From Pomacea canaliculata (lineage: Eukaryota; Mollusca; Gastropoda; Architaenioglossa; Ampullariidae), in NCBI RefSeq assembly GCF_003073045.1, contig NC_037596.1, positions 15,007,012 through 15,071,011 on the forward strand: a stretch of 64,000 nucleotides of DNA, written 5' to 3'. The position numbers were made by a program, and so were the translations under genes. The notes beneath the pieces were generated by a model that was given only the letters and a program-made list of their open reading frames with translations, searched no databases and was not told the DNA's origin. Shown one piece after another: positions 33,797 through 46,721 of the stretch (position 1 is its first letter; the number at the start of each line of letters is the position of its first letter).

Positions 33797-36700
33797 TTAT
33801 TCCGGTTCGTAGTCAGAAGGAGGGCAGACGACCACGAGCTGTGAAGAACACCTGGACATGGCGCGTAGTCGTGTGAAGACATATTTGCCTTTACTGTCGT
33901 CGTAGTTGTTCAGAACAACAACGACTTTTCTCATTAAACCGCAGACTAGTTGTTGTTGTGCCGCCCACACCACGTCACTGCGGGCTGTAGCCACGTCCTC
34001 GATGTCCTCATCCCTCATCACACGTACAGGGACTTCAGCGTCTGACAACGCCTTCAACAGAGGGGTGTCCTCTCGAAGTTTAACCCAAGACAGAATCATT
34101 ACGTCTTTGTACTTCAGGCTGGGTCTGTTGGTGGCAGTAGGAACATCGGTGTTGACTGGTGCTGAATCAAGGATGGGTCTGTTGTTGGCAGTAGGAACAT
34201 CGGTGTTGACTGGTGCTGAATCAAGGATGGGTCTGTTGTTAGCAGTAGGAACATCGGTGTTGACTGATGCTGAATCAAGGAACATTACATAAAATATAAT
34301 CTATTACATATTTTAAGAAATTTCGTTGTTCACACAGAAAATGAATGAACTGCAGCTAGTATGTTTTTATATTAAACATTAGGAAAACACTAAAAAAGTT
34401 TAATGAAGCAAGTTTAAGTACATTTTATATCATTTATCATATCTCCAATTGTGCTTGCCTAATACTAAAACGTTTCCCTTTTGGCCTACAGCTGAAGAAA
34501 ACCCTCATTGACACCAACAATTTTTCAGTCGAAATGGCCACCAAGGTTTATCTCAGATTGTAGAATCAGTGGAAGGACAGGCTTCTCTTTTACATGATCT
34601 GAATTTAGACAAGATGCAATCAATTCTCACGGTCCTAACAATTAATAGACCATGGAGCTCTTACATTTTATAGATGTCCTATGAGAAAATGTACTGCATA
34701 TTGTAGTTGGTTCACTATTTTTCCGTGTAAGCTAAACATAATAGAAAGAACAGCGGATACTACAACAGGTATTACTACTGACAATAATAGTAATACTTAC
34801 CAGAAGCATACACACTCAGTCGGAGCTCTGTGCACAGGAATATAGCGACTATATTCCCGCAAACAACACAGTCTTCAACTCTTAGACACCCATGCTCCTG
34901 AGGTTGATGATAGACCCACTTAACGGGTGGACCATCCGAGTGATCAGGAACATTCCGCTCGCTGTACTCAGGAACTGTACCATTTCTGATCTCCACCGCC
35001 AGTTTGACTTCACGGGTCACCGATGGGGGTGAGCGGAGTGGTCTGGTGAAATAGTTCAGTTCCCACCCTTCTGTGTCCCAGTCGAGAAGATCGTCTGGTG
35101 CTACATTGTCTTGGCCACTTGCAGCCCAGAAATGGAGATCATCATTTCTATTTTGAATTTGTCTAAGGAGATTGCAGCAGAAATCTGGGAAAATGTAATA
35201 CTGCGACCTGTCGAGGAGGGACAGGGACATATGCATAAGTCATTGTTTTTTATGTGTATTTTTATGAAAGGGTTACCTTTCCATGAACACGCACTAGTAT
35301 GTGTAAATATTTACATTTGTCTTGAAAACCAGAAGAGAAGCAGAACATAACACGTTCTCGAAATTATAATAAAACTATTGATATGCTCTAGTGTGTGTTT
35401 GAAATAGTCTTCCTTTATCATCCCTCTCTCCTTTTTTCACCCATTGGCTGTTTTCTTATTCGTCTTCGTCTACAAATTAAGATAGCCTTAGTACGATACC
35501 CGATTCCTCTTTAAGTTTTCTGTTCTCCCTATGATCGCGAGTTATTTTTTACATCATCATCATCAATCATCATATGTCATAAGATATTAAGTATATCAAT
35601 ATTGAGAAAAATTGTTAGTGTGTGAGTGTGTGTGTGTGTGTGTGGGGGGGGGGTAATCTAATCGCTTGTGTTAAAGAGCGTGTGTGTATGCGCGCGTGCG
35701 TGTGCAACTAAAAAAATACTTACTGAAAGTCAGGCCCCACTTCGTCAGCGATAACATACAACGGTCCATGTGTCGCCACCCGTGTGAGCTCCTTTAAAAC
35801 TGCCTCCACATCATTCTTGTTTCTTAAGTTCTTATTTAGGAATATAACCCGCCCTGCCGTGTCCTCGTCTATTTGTTGTGTTTTAAGTGCCATCCGTAGC
35901 AGGTAGCAAAGTCGGAACGATGCTGCGAGACTACGGTCCCACGTACTCAAGACGTAGACGTTGCTGCCGTGTTGTAGCCATTTAATGGCCACCAGAAGCA
36001 GCACAGTTGTTTTACCTGAACCAGGAGGACCAGCAATGAAAACCCTAGGGGGCTCTCTGGTCAGCAAAGCAATGTGTTCAGGAAAAAGTGTCATGTAAGC
36101 AGTATAACAGTCTCCCACGTGAGCAACTGCCTGGCTTATTGTTTTGATGCAGACACGAGGTTCACTTGTGCAGGGCACTGTCACAGTAGAGGCTGGACCA
36201 CAGAACCTGCAAGTTAAAATATCAATAGCATGTTACAGCCTAAATTACTACAAACTCCTTTTTGACTATTCAAAACAGTGCCAGAGAGACCAAAAGTAAT
36301 AAGTAGGTAATGGAGAAGGCTATTATAGTCGACTGAATCAAACTTCTCCGACAGACGGAGCATTGAAGATAAATAAGGACATGCGATCTGTAACGTAAGC
36401 CGAAAGTCATTTACCTTTCGCAGCAAAATAGTCTCAGTTAAATAATGTTCACGACATTCTCACTGAAACGATTAAAGTAGATTGCTGATGGAGAAAGGGT
36501 TTGGAAACTTGACCAGTTGTTTTAGTAAACTATGAGACTGATAGGTTTTAGATTAATAGTGAAGAAGCTGCATTGACAAGAAACGTGAGTGATATCTGAA
36601 ATCATTAAGTCTGTCGTTCAAGAAGTGAGTCGGAAATCTTATTCTATTACATAATAAACTAAGATATTTAAATATACATTTTAAATAAATATTTAACATT

Positions 36701-39700
36701 ATGTATTTCACTGACTTTTTAATCTTAGGTGCGACATGGGATATGTGAAAATATATTTAGCTGCTGTATACATGAAGTAGACATCTATTTTCCATTGTAT
36801 CATTTTATGCAGTGTTTCAACAAACCTAATGCATTCTTTTTTGCGCTTCGTGAAGGATGACAGTTGAACGTCTTGCCACTGCATCATCTTCAGAAGGACT
36901 AGGAACTCATTTTGGTTTTTCAAATAGGCATGATGCAGGGGACGCAATAAGCAGTCAAAAGACTTTGACCTATTAGAACATTTCTATGACTAATCCTCTG
37001 GTGTGGAAAGGAGTCTTTGCAGCCTACATCATATCTTTTCAAATAAATTGTGCCTGCTGAAAGCACCTTTTGGCTACGTATCTTTCCCCTCATATTGCAT
37101 TCTGTGTTTGGTGCGTACGTCAGTGTATGTCTGTCTTTTTTCTGTAAGTGCCATGAGCCTGCCAATAGGACAAATATAAAGGACTTTATACGTTAATTGT
37201 TTTATTATTATTATTATTAGTAGTAGTAGTAGAAGTAGTAGTAGTCAATAGATACCAGTAAATGTAACTGGTAATTCTTACCTTGCTATTATGCTCCTGT
37301 ACAAGTCAAAGCTAAACTGTGAGTTTTTTCCAGGCACGCACACCTGATCTTTCCACCAAACCTTCAATGCCAGTATCTTTCTATCTCTTTCAGGTGGTAC
37401 AGTTTCAGGTAAACACAGGTGATCAGAACAGAGGATCAAGCGGACAACATCTGCGGCATTTTTTACTTTGAAACACTCGAAGAGATCCTAAGATAAAACC
37501 AATCATTTTAATATTTCATAATTACTTCGTAAAAGAAACGTTGAGTGTTATTTTCGGACGGTTGGGTAAACTACAGTTTAATATACAATATCAGGAAACA
37601 GAATCTTCAGTTTAATTTATAATTTTCATTGGAAAATATAGTCTCCTCAAAATTAATTCAATACAGAGCATTAATTATAACAGCAATAAGTTGCTGAAAA
37701 AAATTAACTGTGATAGCCATCACTTTAAATACGGACATATGGCCAAATTTAAAAACGCAATCCATTACAAAAAATTTGAAAAAAAAACCTGTCAAAAGTA
37801 AGTGGGGGGAGGGGGGGAAAGTTTGAACAACAAAAGTGTCTTTTGAAGAGATACAAAAACTAAAAACTTTTCCTAACCTGTTCCAACTGCTCATCGTTAG
37901 AAATAAAGTCGTTTAATTCCTGTGATGTGAGGTTAGGACAAGCTATTGTCTTAGTGATTCGTACGTTGGGAACGATGTCTGAAGTCAGGTGTGTCAACAT
38001 GGCTTCCGCTTTGTTCAACTGCTTCACAGCTTCCTTCAGTTTTTTTGTCGTCTGCTCAATTCTTTTTTCTACTGATGTTTCGCTGTTGCCTGTAACAGCT
38101 TTTACTTCAAATGCAACAAAGCCGTATTGTCTGTGAATGAGGAGCACATCAAAGTCACCTTGCCGCCAGTTCCAGGGCAACTCTGAGGGCAGGTTGGTTG
38201 GTGATGGAAGATGGGCAACTGCCGGAGCGTAGTTTGGTTCTCCCAGATACGAACCGAACGGAAACTGACTCAAACACATAAATACTTCGTTCTTCAACAG
38301 TTCCTTCGACAGAGTCTTAAGATTAAGTATAACTTGTTGTAAGGCGTCATCGTCAACCATGTCGCTCGTCTGTACTGAGGGAGTGCTAGAATTCTTATCG
38401 CTGGTCTGTGCGCCTTCTTTTACAAGCATGACAACACTTTGATCTGCGACAGTTGTCATTGTGATCGGCACTCGCCTTATAAAGACAGGGGGGAAGAAAT
38501 AACATCGATGTTCAAGATCAGGGAAAGCCTCTTTAACCCAGTCAAGCCAGCCATCCTGCGCTTCTTTAAGATACTTTTTCTGAAACAAATACTAATTTAC
38601 ATATATTCAAATTCTAGCGAAACCTAACGTTTATAACAAAAATAAACTTTTGTCTGTTGTAATTAGAAGAACTACTAACACAGCTGTTCTTCCTTCAGGA
38701 TCATTTATAATTAGTAGCTTTATTATCCATATTCTTCTTGTATCTTTACAAGACTTTGTTTCAAAATGTCTTTAAATGTGAAATATAAGGGATTTTTTAA
38801 AAGTACTTGTAGCCTCGTCATAAAATGAATATGATACACATATTTACAGTTGCATTTTATTATCTGTAACACTTTGATTCTCTGTCGTTTTATTTCATAT
38901 TTCATTTTTCTTTGGAATATTCAGATGCATAGGTTAATAGACAACGCGGTATAAAAACATGTATACACTGAACCTTCTCCCCAGTCAAAGTAGTGATAAT
39001 TCGAAGAGCATCATGTATTTGACCACGAGTTCCTTTGATTACGAAAGATGTCTTTCCACGAGCAGATGACTTCGTGAGCAGTTTGGCTCCTGACGATTGT
39101 ATGGATTCTGAACATAGCACCTCATAAATTTACAAGATTAAAAAGATCAAGACACCTTGCTGCTACTCGTAAATTTAGTCTTTGCAGAATTACATTTGGA
39201 AGTAAATTAATAAATAAGTTAAACTTGTTATTTTATCCGAAAGAGTATTTTTCGTGTTTCAGTAAATCGCTATATGCAAATTAATCCAGTAATCTTACCT
39301 TTGAAAGATATGCAGTTATATAATACGTCTGGTGCATTAAAGAAGTATTTTGTAATTGCATTTGACTTTCGTCTCTTTTTCTTCTCTCTTGATTGGGAAC
39401 ACTCTTCGGAATTCTTTTCATTCTAAATACAATTTATGGCATTATTTAGTAATGTAATGCTTCTTAAATATTTCTTCAATAATCAATCCTACTTTATACC
39501 ACATTCATTTATTCGTGATTTGTTATATTACTAGCGTTGAGATATTTCGTAAGTACACATATACCAGTGACAGACACATCATACAAAAATCGAAACAAGT
39601 GAGAAAAAAGTGAGCGAGAGAGGTAGTGAGAAAAAGAGAGGAGAGAGATATATTAAGATAACAAGCCGACAGGTATTGAGCAGGTAAAATAACAAATAAA

Positions 39701-40806
39701 TAAACCCTTAGAAAATTAGCAAGAAGGAAAAACTTTAAGAATTAGAAACAGAGAGAAAGTCAGGAAGAAAATAAAGGGTAGGACAAATAAAGGGTAGGAC
39801 AAATGAAGATTGAGGAGGAGGAGGAGGAGAAGTATTGTAGCCAACCTTTTCTCCAGTAGAAGTCTCGAGCAGACTGCAAGCTTGTTGAATTTGCTCACTT
39901 GTGCCTCGGATCACGAAAGTTGTCACCCCTGGCTTAGACGATGTGCTCCTGAGCAGAGTAGCACCTGACGATTTCTCGACATCTAAGAATGAAACATACA
40001 GGGTTTATTTTAAAATACGTCACGGCAATTCTTGAATACTTTTTTTTGGTTAAGTCCTTAAGACGCGAGAATTACATTTAGAAACATCAAAACATTTTTC
40101 TTGTGATTGATTAAGTAGTTACATGAGTGCTTCTTTCATAATTTGTGGTACCTCTTTTTGTCAATTCCTTTATATGTTTATTACTTCAATTTTATTTCTT
40201 TCCTAGTATTAATACAATTAACAAACAGCATTATCACCTTACTATGCAATTCAACATATTTCATGTTATTCCAAATTTTGTTTTGCGGGGAGAGTTAAAA
40301 GAAATGAAATGAAATCTTTAACATACAAAATAATCTTATATGATAATACCTGTGATATCTATAATATCTGCTCCTTCGATGGGAACTTCATAGAAGTATA
40401 TGGGCCTGGAATTTTTTCTACGTTTGTCAGCTCTGCCGTAAAAACAACCTTGGACGCACCGGTCCTCCTACACAATGATACAAAAAAGTAAATCTCAGCA
40501 TGTTTTAGAATGTACTTCATAGTTAATAAAAATCAATCAATCGATCAATAATTAATCAAACAGACATAAGTCGAATTTACACCATATTAGTCAATTTGAT
40601 GATAACAAATGTTTAGGACTGAAGCAACGACGGTAGCACACCAGCACGAAGAAACACACACATAAATACATACAGAGAGATAGAAAGAAAGAACACGCAG
40701 ATATGAGGGTTAATTTCCTTGCGTAGACCTTATTGAAAAGACACTAAGAAAATGAGATAAAAATGGAAAGACAGAGAGATTTTGTAATAACACTTACATA
40801 ATCCAT
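33797..40806 (-). CDS. Gene C: double-KH / nuclease / SF1 ATPase protein
   Basis: Exons in transcript order: 40806-40798 (ATG GAT TAT), 40467-40350, 39982-39846, 39422-39299, 39107-38974, 38579-37878, 37487-37282, 36206-35724, 35207-34801, 34269-33797. The coding length is 2,793 bp, exactly 930 codons plus stop. Domains: two basic-plus-KH modules (residues 4-88 and 89-174), nuclease (175-408) with WRQGDFDVLLIHRQYG and AFEVKAV both intact, a CSDHLC segment, and an SF1-like ATPase with GPPGSGKTT, VIADEVGPD, FTRPLRSPP and AMSRCSSQ. The last exon opens with an 18-residue repeat. This is the copy with the best-preserved nuclease and ATPase motifs, so it is the most likely active effector. The first coding exon is inferred from its match to gene B. 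Confidence 0.88.
34116..34269 (-). repeat. 54-bp tandem repeat inside gene C last exon
   Basis: Nearly three copies of a 54-bp unit encode an 18-residue repeat containing LDSA.VNTDVPTA and NRPI. Two copies are almost identical, and the first differs at one or two residues. It sits between the acceptor and the conserved SLKYKDVMILSW segment, so it lengthens a linker ahead of the C-terminal ATPase motifs. B and A have short unique linkers at this place. Confidence 0.9.
35617..35653. repeat. (GT)n / G-run microsatellite
   Basis: GT dinucleotides running into about ten G, in the intron of gene C between exons 35207-34801 and 36206-35724. Confidence 0.9.
37202..37246. repeat. (TTA)n / (GTA)n microsatellite
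   Basis: Trinucleotide runs in the gene C intron just downstream (in transcript order) of exon 37487-37282. Confidence 0.9.
38974..40467 (-). other. Gene C duplicated basic/KH exon pairs
   Basis: Pair 1 (40467-40350 plus 39982-39846) encodes a basic exon (DKRRKNS) and a KH-like exon (SGATLL, FVIRGTSEQIQQA). Pair 2 (39422-39299 plus 39107-38974) encodes EKKKRRKSNAI and SGAKLL, FVIKGTRGQIHDA. Both pairs have phase 0 before, phase 1 between and phase 0 after, so a pair can be added or lost without changing frame. Pair 2 is the closer match to the single pair in B. Confidence 0.78.
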
Positions 40807-42700
40807 GACTGATCAGTATAGACAAATAAAATCATACAGCCAAGAGTAGCAATCCAGCAGTGATGGTGAGTTTATGCTGACAATTAAACTGCTAATACAT
40901 ATAGTAGAATACCGACATTGCAAAAGAGGACAATAATATATAAGGTAACGAACAGGCATTATCCTATTTTACGCCGCTTTAAAGAGACTTGAAATAGTAA
41001 TGGCTTAGGCAGACTATCAACATCTGTACCGACCTCATTGCTGGTTTCCATATGTCGACTGTAGTGTTTCCAATGTTGTAGGTCTTACTTCTGTATTTGT
41101 ACAAAAGAGTAGTAACATGGCCTGTCGGCTTCGTCTTGTCAAGTAATCTGCCACTGTACAACCCGAGCTGATTGCCTGAAGTGCGTTGCTTAGCGACAAC
41201 TAAAGGGTTTTCCCAAAGACGTAGACTCACAAACTGTGTGGTGTAACGTGACCTGGCTGTGAAGGTTGTTTATGTGGAGGGCAGAGACAGAAATAGAAGT
41301 ATTAGCAAGCCATGCAGTATTTAGAAATACATGGTGAACAATACTAACCAAAAAATAACTTAAAAATTACACAGATCAGAATATATGACAAAAAATGTAA
41401 AGAAAATTAGAAATGATTTAGTTAATTCACTTTTATTTGAAGGGCTTGATTATCCTAAACTTCAAAACTATTTCTATTTATAAAAAATTGTTAACACACA
41501 TCAAGAGGTGTTTTTATGTGTGGGAATATGCAATAATATAAGAAACAAGGAAAGCAGTATTGAGGGGGTTGTCTATTGTGTCGACCCTTAAGAGTAAGGT
41601 GCTTGACAAGTACAGTCTTGCACTCACACGCACGCAGTGTGTTAACCCTCAGAGAATACGAGCAATAACACTAACTGCTTTTCTAGCAGACAAATTTAGA
41701 ATCAGGTGGTGAGTCTCTTCCTCCAAGTGACGAGTAAGAATTTGTAAGGTGAATGTTACCTAAGGTCGTTTCTAGTCAGCAGACGTGAAAAATACAGTGT
41801 CGCTAAGCCTTGGTACACAGGTACTCCATTGGGAAGAAAGGACTGACATAATTAAAAACTCCAGCAAGTGGTGTAATGCAAGTCAGGACACTGAACAGAC
41901 CTGTTTTGACATGTCAGCTAACTTGTGTTGACTTTTGTTCGTCTTTTGTGCCACACGGTAGCATGCGACTGAAACGCGCATTCGTAAGTGTGAGAGAAGT
42001 GAAAGAGAGAGGGAGAAAAAAGAGACAGTAGCAGGTCTTTGATGTTCCCAGCGAGGGTGTCTGCATCACAGTTCACCAGGCTTAGCAAGGAGAATTTTCC
42101 TTCAATTTTAACCTTGAAAACGTCTGAAATGTTTGGTTCTTGTAGCTTCTTTAAATCAAAGCAAATGCAAAGAAAAGTTTGTTGTTTTTAGGGGAAAGTT
42201 CTATGACTACGGGAATTTCCGAAAGCGTCGGCCAGTGTGTAGGGTACACCGTCCTGAGATCGACACGTCTGCTGTCGACACATTTTATCTGCACGAATCT
42301 GTCAGCAAGCCAACTTAATAACAAAGCCTTTGTCCTTCACCTTGTTGTAGAGGGTTGACAGTTTCTCGAAAACGGGATTGTGATAAGCCCAGAATTAGGG
42401 AGTGCGATTGTCTTAACAGCTAACATGGAGCGGTTGATCACAGATCACCTCTAGTCAGAATGTCTAGACAGCTGGCATTAAGTAAAACCCTATCGAAACA
42501 AGACAGGTTGTCACATAAGGAGCCAAGATATGTGACTCTCCAAATATTCTATTTTTAATTGTTTCTTTCTTCTTTGCTGCAGAACAATTGAATAAGCTGT
42601 TGTGAACGGGTACTGTGCACGTTCACAGATTTCACTGCCTAAATATGAGAGATGAACGACCAAAACGATCTAGTATGTTTAAATTTCTTTTGACCCATTA
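40807..42700. other. 5' flank of gene C, no gene seen
   Basis: Upstream of the gene C mini-exon. No family exons, RNA genes or recognised repeats. The promoter of C should lie here, but no convincing TATA or initiator element could be singled out. Confidence 0.35.
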
Positions 42701-42735
42701 GATCTCTTTATTTGTCTATGTCGATATGGTGACTT

Positions 42736-43110
42736 TTGGAGTATACTGACCAGGACAAAAATAGGTACAAAAACCACCACCAGCCGGTAAAAAAAGGCGA
42801 CAGGAGATACCCTAGATACCCAGCTGCTCGACTCACTAAACCTTTTGTAATGAAGACCGGTGTACGACAGGGTTGCATATTATTACCAATAATTTTCCTG
42901 ATGTTCATAGACTGGATGATGCGCAAGACAACCAAAGACAACAACACCGGTCCCCAGTGGACTTTCACCAAACAGCTACAGAACCCGGACTTTGAAGATG
43001 ACCTTAGTCTTCTATCTCATTGGCAACAACACGCACAAACCAAACTGAGTAAGCTAGCAGAGGAAGAAGAGAAGACTGGCTTAAAGGTCAACAAAAAAAG
43101 GATCTGCTAG
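42736..43110 (+). mobile_element. LINE reverse-transcriptase fragment
   Basis: The frame encodes TGVRQGCILLPIIFLMFIDW, then TGPQWTFTKQLQNPDFEDDLSLLSH and GLKVNKK. These match RT motifs in non-LTR elements, with the catalytic FADD box changed to FEDD. Only the palm part is kept; neither end of the element was found. Confidence 0.85.
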
Positions 43111-43369
43111 GATCTGTCTTATGCACCAAGCATAATCCTAAGTACATTTCTCTCCCTACCAAAGCTCTTCCCTCGTCTAATTCCGAATCCCTATAATATA
43201 TACTCACGGTCTAACGTACGAAAAAAAGGAAATACAAAACTTCCACCGTTTCCACACTTCTAGATTCTGCATCCTTATTTCTCGGCAAGACAAGCAATTG
43301 TTGATCCTGTCAGGTGTACACCCACCCAATCTGCCAGCTCCCCTAATTATGCCGCACCATAAAGCCGGT

Positions 43370-43560
43370 CTGTTACCCACTAAAAGGTCTCTGCTGAAGG
43401 ATGAGCAACGCGCCGGCCCTCCCCCCCCCCCCCACGGAAAAAAATAACTGCTGACGCTAACCACCGGGCACCACTACGTCCCCCTCGCACCCCGGCCACA
43501 CCTGCAGCAAGCGACACGTGGCAAGTGGCACGTAGTCATATATTTTTGAATAAAGAAGTG
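43370..43560. other. GC-rich stretch with a C homopolymer
   Basis: Markedly GC-richer than its surroundings, with a run of about 16 C at about 43418-43434. It lies about 450 bp upstream of the gene E start and could be a repeat remnant or a promoter-proximal segment. No definite element was recognised. Confidence 0.3.
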
Positions 43561-44010
43561 GCTCAGGCCCAAATGTGTAGTCTTTTGACACGAACGCAGC
43601 CTAGGCGGGGGAAAGTATTAGTTGTAGTGCCGCAAACCTCAGAGAAGCATTGCGCCAGGGGACTAACAAGGTTGCGTCGGACTTAGTTTTAAGAAGTGAA
43701 ACAGCCTTTTCTAGTTGCCATCGTGATTTTCTGTGTTGCTCTGGATGCCTTATACTAAAAAAACATAAGATTTGATCATTAGCATGCATTACTGTGCCTT
43801 TACTTGGAGTTACAGCTTGATCTTCTACTGTTATCTAATTTAACCAACGTTTTCACTTAGTTAGACGTAGTTGTACAGATAGGCGACATATACACTTGAA
43901 TAGAACAACTGTCATTACTAGCTGTTTATTAAATAATTTAATTTCATGCTACTTTGGATTTCAGAATTTTCTTACCGCGGGAGGTAACCTGAGTCACGGC
44001 CGAACTGTTC

Positions 44011-46721
44011 ATGATGTTTGAAGTCCTCTGCTTGATGTTACTGCTTCCTTTACTGGCTCAAGGTTGGTGAGCAATGTGCATTTATCTTTAGTATAAGTTG
44101 TGATAATCTTAGACACGATGATCATATAGATGACACCCTCATCAACAATTGTTATTTTTCAATGTTTTATTATACTTCTCACAGGGGACAAAGACACTGA
44201 GTGCACGGCAACAGATGGGAACCACTTAAAATGCAAATTCCCAGAAAATATCAACTCCACTAGAAAAGACTTTTCTGTATATTTTTATCCCGACACTGGA
44301 GGAGAAGGTAGCTAACTGAATTTTTAATAGCTTGGTCGATGATCCCTTCTCCCCGTTTACTTTCGCATCTGAGTAGATTTTACTTCCTCGGTTTTCCCCG
44401 CTAACTGTTTGGGAATTGTTACGAAGTAAAAGTTAAAAGAGGTATTTTTAAATATAAACACAAAAAACCAAAGGCTGTTTTTATTTAACTTAAAGTTCAT
44501 AAATGACTGCTTGTTTATTATGAAATTTTAGTCATATTACTGATGATATGGTCTTTAATACTCAAAACAAAACAAATCTTTTTGTTTGTTTCATATTTCT
44601 ACTTAAAGTTTCGCAAAAGTTATTATTTTCCTTTTTATAATGCTAACATTACGAAGGTTAAAAACGTATCATGCATCTTTATAAAAATTAATACCTTACT
44701 AATGAATTGTTGTAAAATACACAGAGAAGGTGGTGGACTGTGTATGGATCAGCGAGCAGCTCCACTGTATCAGACAGGAGGGCTTTGAGTGTCAGCAGCC
44801 TGTGTCAGACAAAGCTGTCATTGATGTCCCCACAAGATTTGTCAACAAAACTGGAAGCTACAGGTGTAACACTAACGGCTACAGGCCTGCAGTTATTTCA
44901 TCCTGTCGTTTTTCTAAAATTCAAGGTATAAATAGAGGCATTAAATGCTGCTTAATAAAAATAAAACTGATGCATTAAGAGAGGGAATTTAGAAATGCAA
45001 TACAGTCGGCATGTAAATCAGACAAACTGACAAGCTGGCACCGATGAAATATATTTAAGTTTTCACATATGTGTCTATCAATATCTCTGCCTTCATGCAT
45101 GTGCATATGTGTTTGTGCATTATATAAATTTCCTCCACTGTGCATTATGGGGTCTCAGAGTAATTAGACTTGTTTCAGGTCAAGAGCAAACAGCAGCTTG
45201 TGAGGCGGACACAACTATGGGTGGTCCTCTAGTGAATTTGAACTGCAGATTTTCTTTCAACGTGGACAGCTTTAGTATCACACAGAACACAAGTAAGATT
45301 CTAAAGCTTTAGTAGCAGATTATGCAACAGTTGGATTCATTTGTCGACCATCTTCAGCTTGCATATTTTCAGTTGCTAAATTTTCTTCTGCACTAATAAT
45401 AAATATAAATGTACTCAAATAATTTTGATTTTGTGTGATTTATTTGCTTTCAGCTGTTGTAGCCCATTTCACTAAGTCAGAGTGTGAAAGCTCATCCGCG
45501 GCGTGTCGTCACGTGCCTGGTGACAGCCAAGACATATTCCATGTGAAGCTGGATGTTACCGGCTATCCAGCTGGTGAATATATCTGTCACCCGGACTCGT
45601 CTTTGCCACAGTTGCAAGTCAAAGGGTGCATGGTATCTGAAGAATCAGAAACAGAAGGTAAGAAAACTGTACAGACGTGCGAGAGATTGTGTTTAAATGT
45701 TTAGTCATGCGAAGCTAATGTAATTGAGGTATTGTTTCGTCTGTGACTAATTTTAATATGTTTTTGAGATTCTGAAATTTTTTTTTTGCTTTTGTATATG
45801 TCACTCACTATATTCTGCACATTTTCTTTTTACTATGAACACAAAGGTTGATGAGTAACAAAACCCTTTAATACCATATGATTTATTTTATCAGAAAAAA
45901 TTATTTGACATCATTTTAAGTTGCTTTAGAATGTTTTTTTAATAAAACATTAAATAACAAAAAAGAATGTGTATGGCACCATTACTATCAGCATGCTGCT
46001 AGGCAGAGTGAGTTATTTAAGACCTGCTTTAATTTCTGTATCCTAGGCCCGTCAGTGCCTGTGGTTGCAGTGGTCTTGCCAGTCATTTGTGTCCTGTCTG
46101 TCGTATCAGTAGTGGGCATCCTTTTCATCATCAGGAAACGAAGGTGTGTTTCCTTTCAGAAAAATTCAGGGCCCAAAAGCTTTTCTCAAGACAGCCTTCG
46201 AAATCTTTGTTCTACCTCTTGTATCTCTTTGCTTCCCGGCTTGTCATTCTCGCTTCATAATTATGACTTGACACTAAAATAGTAATGATTATATGAGTAA
46301 ACCTGCTGTTCGGTTATCTTCATTTACTTTGGGGCATTCAAAAAAATCTTTTGATATCCTATGAGTCACTTGTAAGCTGTATTTTATGTTTAGAAGAGCA
46401 TCTCAAAACCCCTCAGAAAAGACTTTCAACAGAATGGTGACAGACTGAGACAATTGTTCTATTTTGTAAAGACACAAATACATCTATTTTGTATTTGTTT
46501 TGATCAATTTCCCGTAAGAAAAATACATAACAGGTTTTTCTATGAGAGCTAACCTGATCTATATTTTTCGCATTATCAAATTAAAATCGTTTTAACTTAG
46601 TAGTTTTGTGTGTAACAGTATAGTCATGATCGATTCTGATTTTTCTTTCGGCAGGGAAAAAACTTGTAAAACGAATGAGGATGCAGAAAAAGAAGCTGAG
46701 CATTTTGAAGTTGTCACGTGA
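44011..46721 (+). CDS. Gene E: Ig-like type I membrane protein
   Basis: Exons 44011-44062, 44185-44307, 44725-44925, 45179-45292, 45454-45657, 46047-46143 and 46655-46721 give 285 codons and a TGA stop. The N-terminus MMFEVLCLMLLLPLLAQG is a signal peptide. Exons 2-3 and 4-5 each encode one cysteine-rich unit with a (L/H)xCxF strand and a G.Y.C strand (SYRCNT, EYICHP), the mark of Ig-like folds. Possible N-glycosylation sites are NST, NKT and NTS. Exon 6 encodes the membrane span (about residues 235-260), followed by RKRR. The last exon encodes a short acidic tail (NEDAEKEAEHFEVVT) with no ITAM or ITIM motif. The first five introns are all phase 1, typical of Ig genes. Reading through the intron after exon 6 would give a different tail of about 45 residues. 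Its ligand is unknown. Confidence 0.78.

Noticed and set aside
34116-34269. Tandem repeat considered as a CRISPR-like array
   Set aside because: Direct head-to-tail units without spacers inside a eukaryotic coding exon; it is a coding minisatellite.
33906-34292. Plus-strand frame over the gene C last exon
   Set aside because: Antisense shadow of C; it looks repetitive only because the 54-bp repeat is read on the wrong strand.
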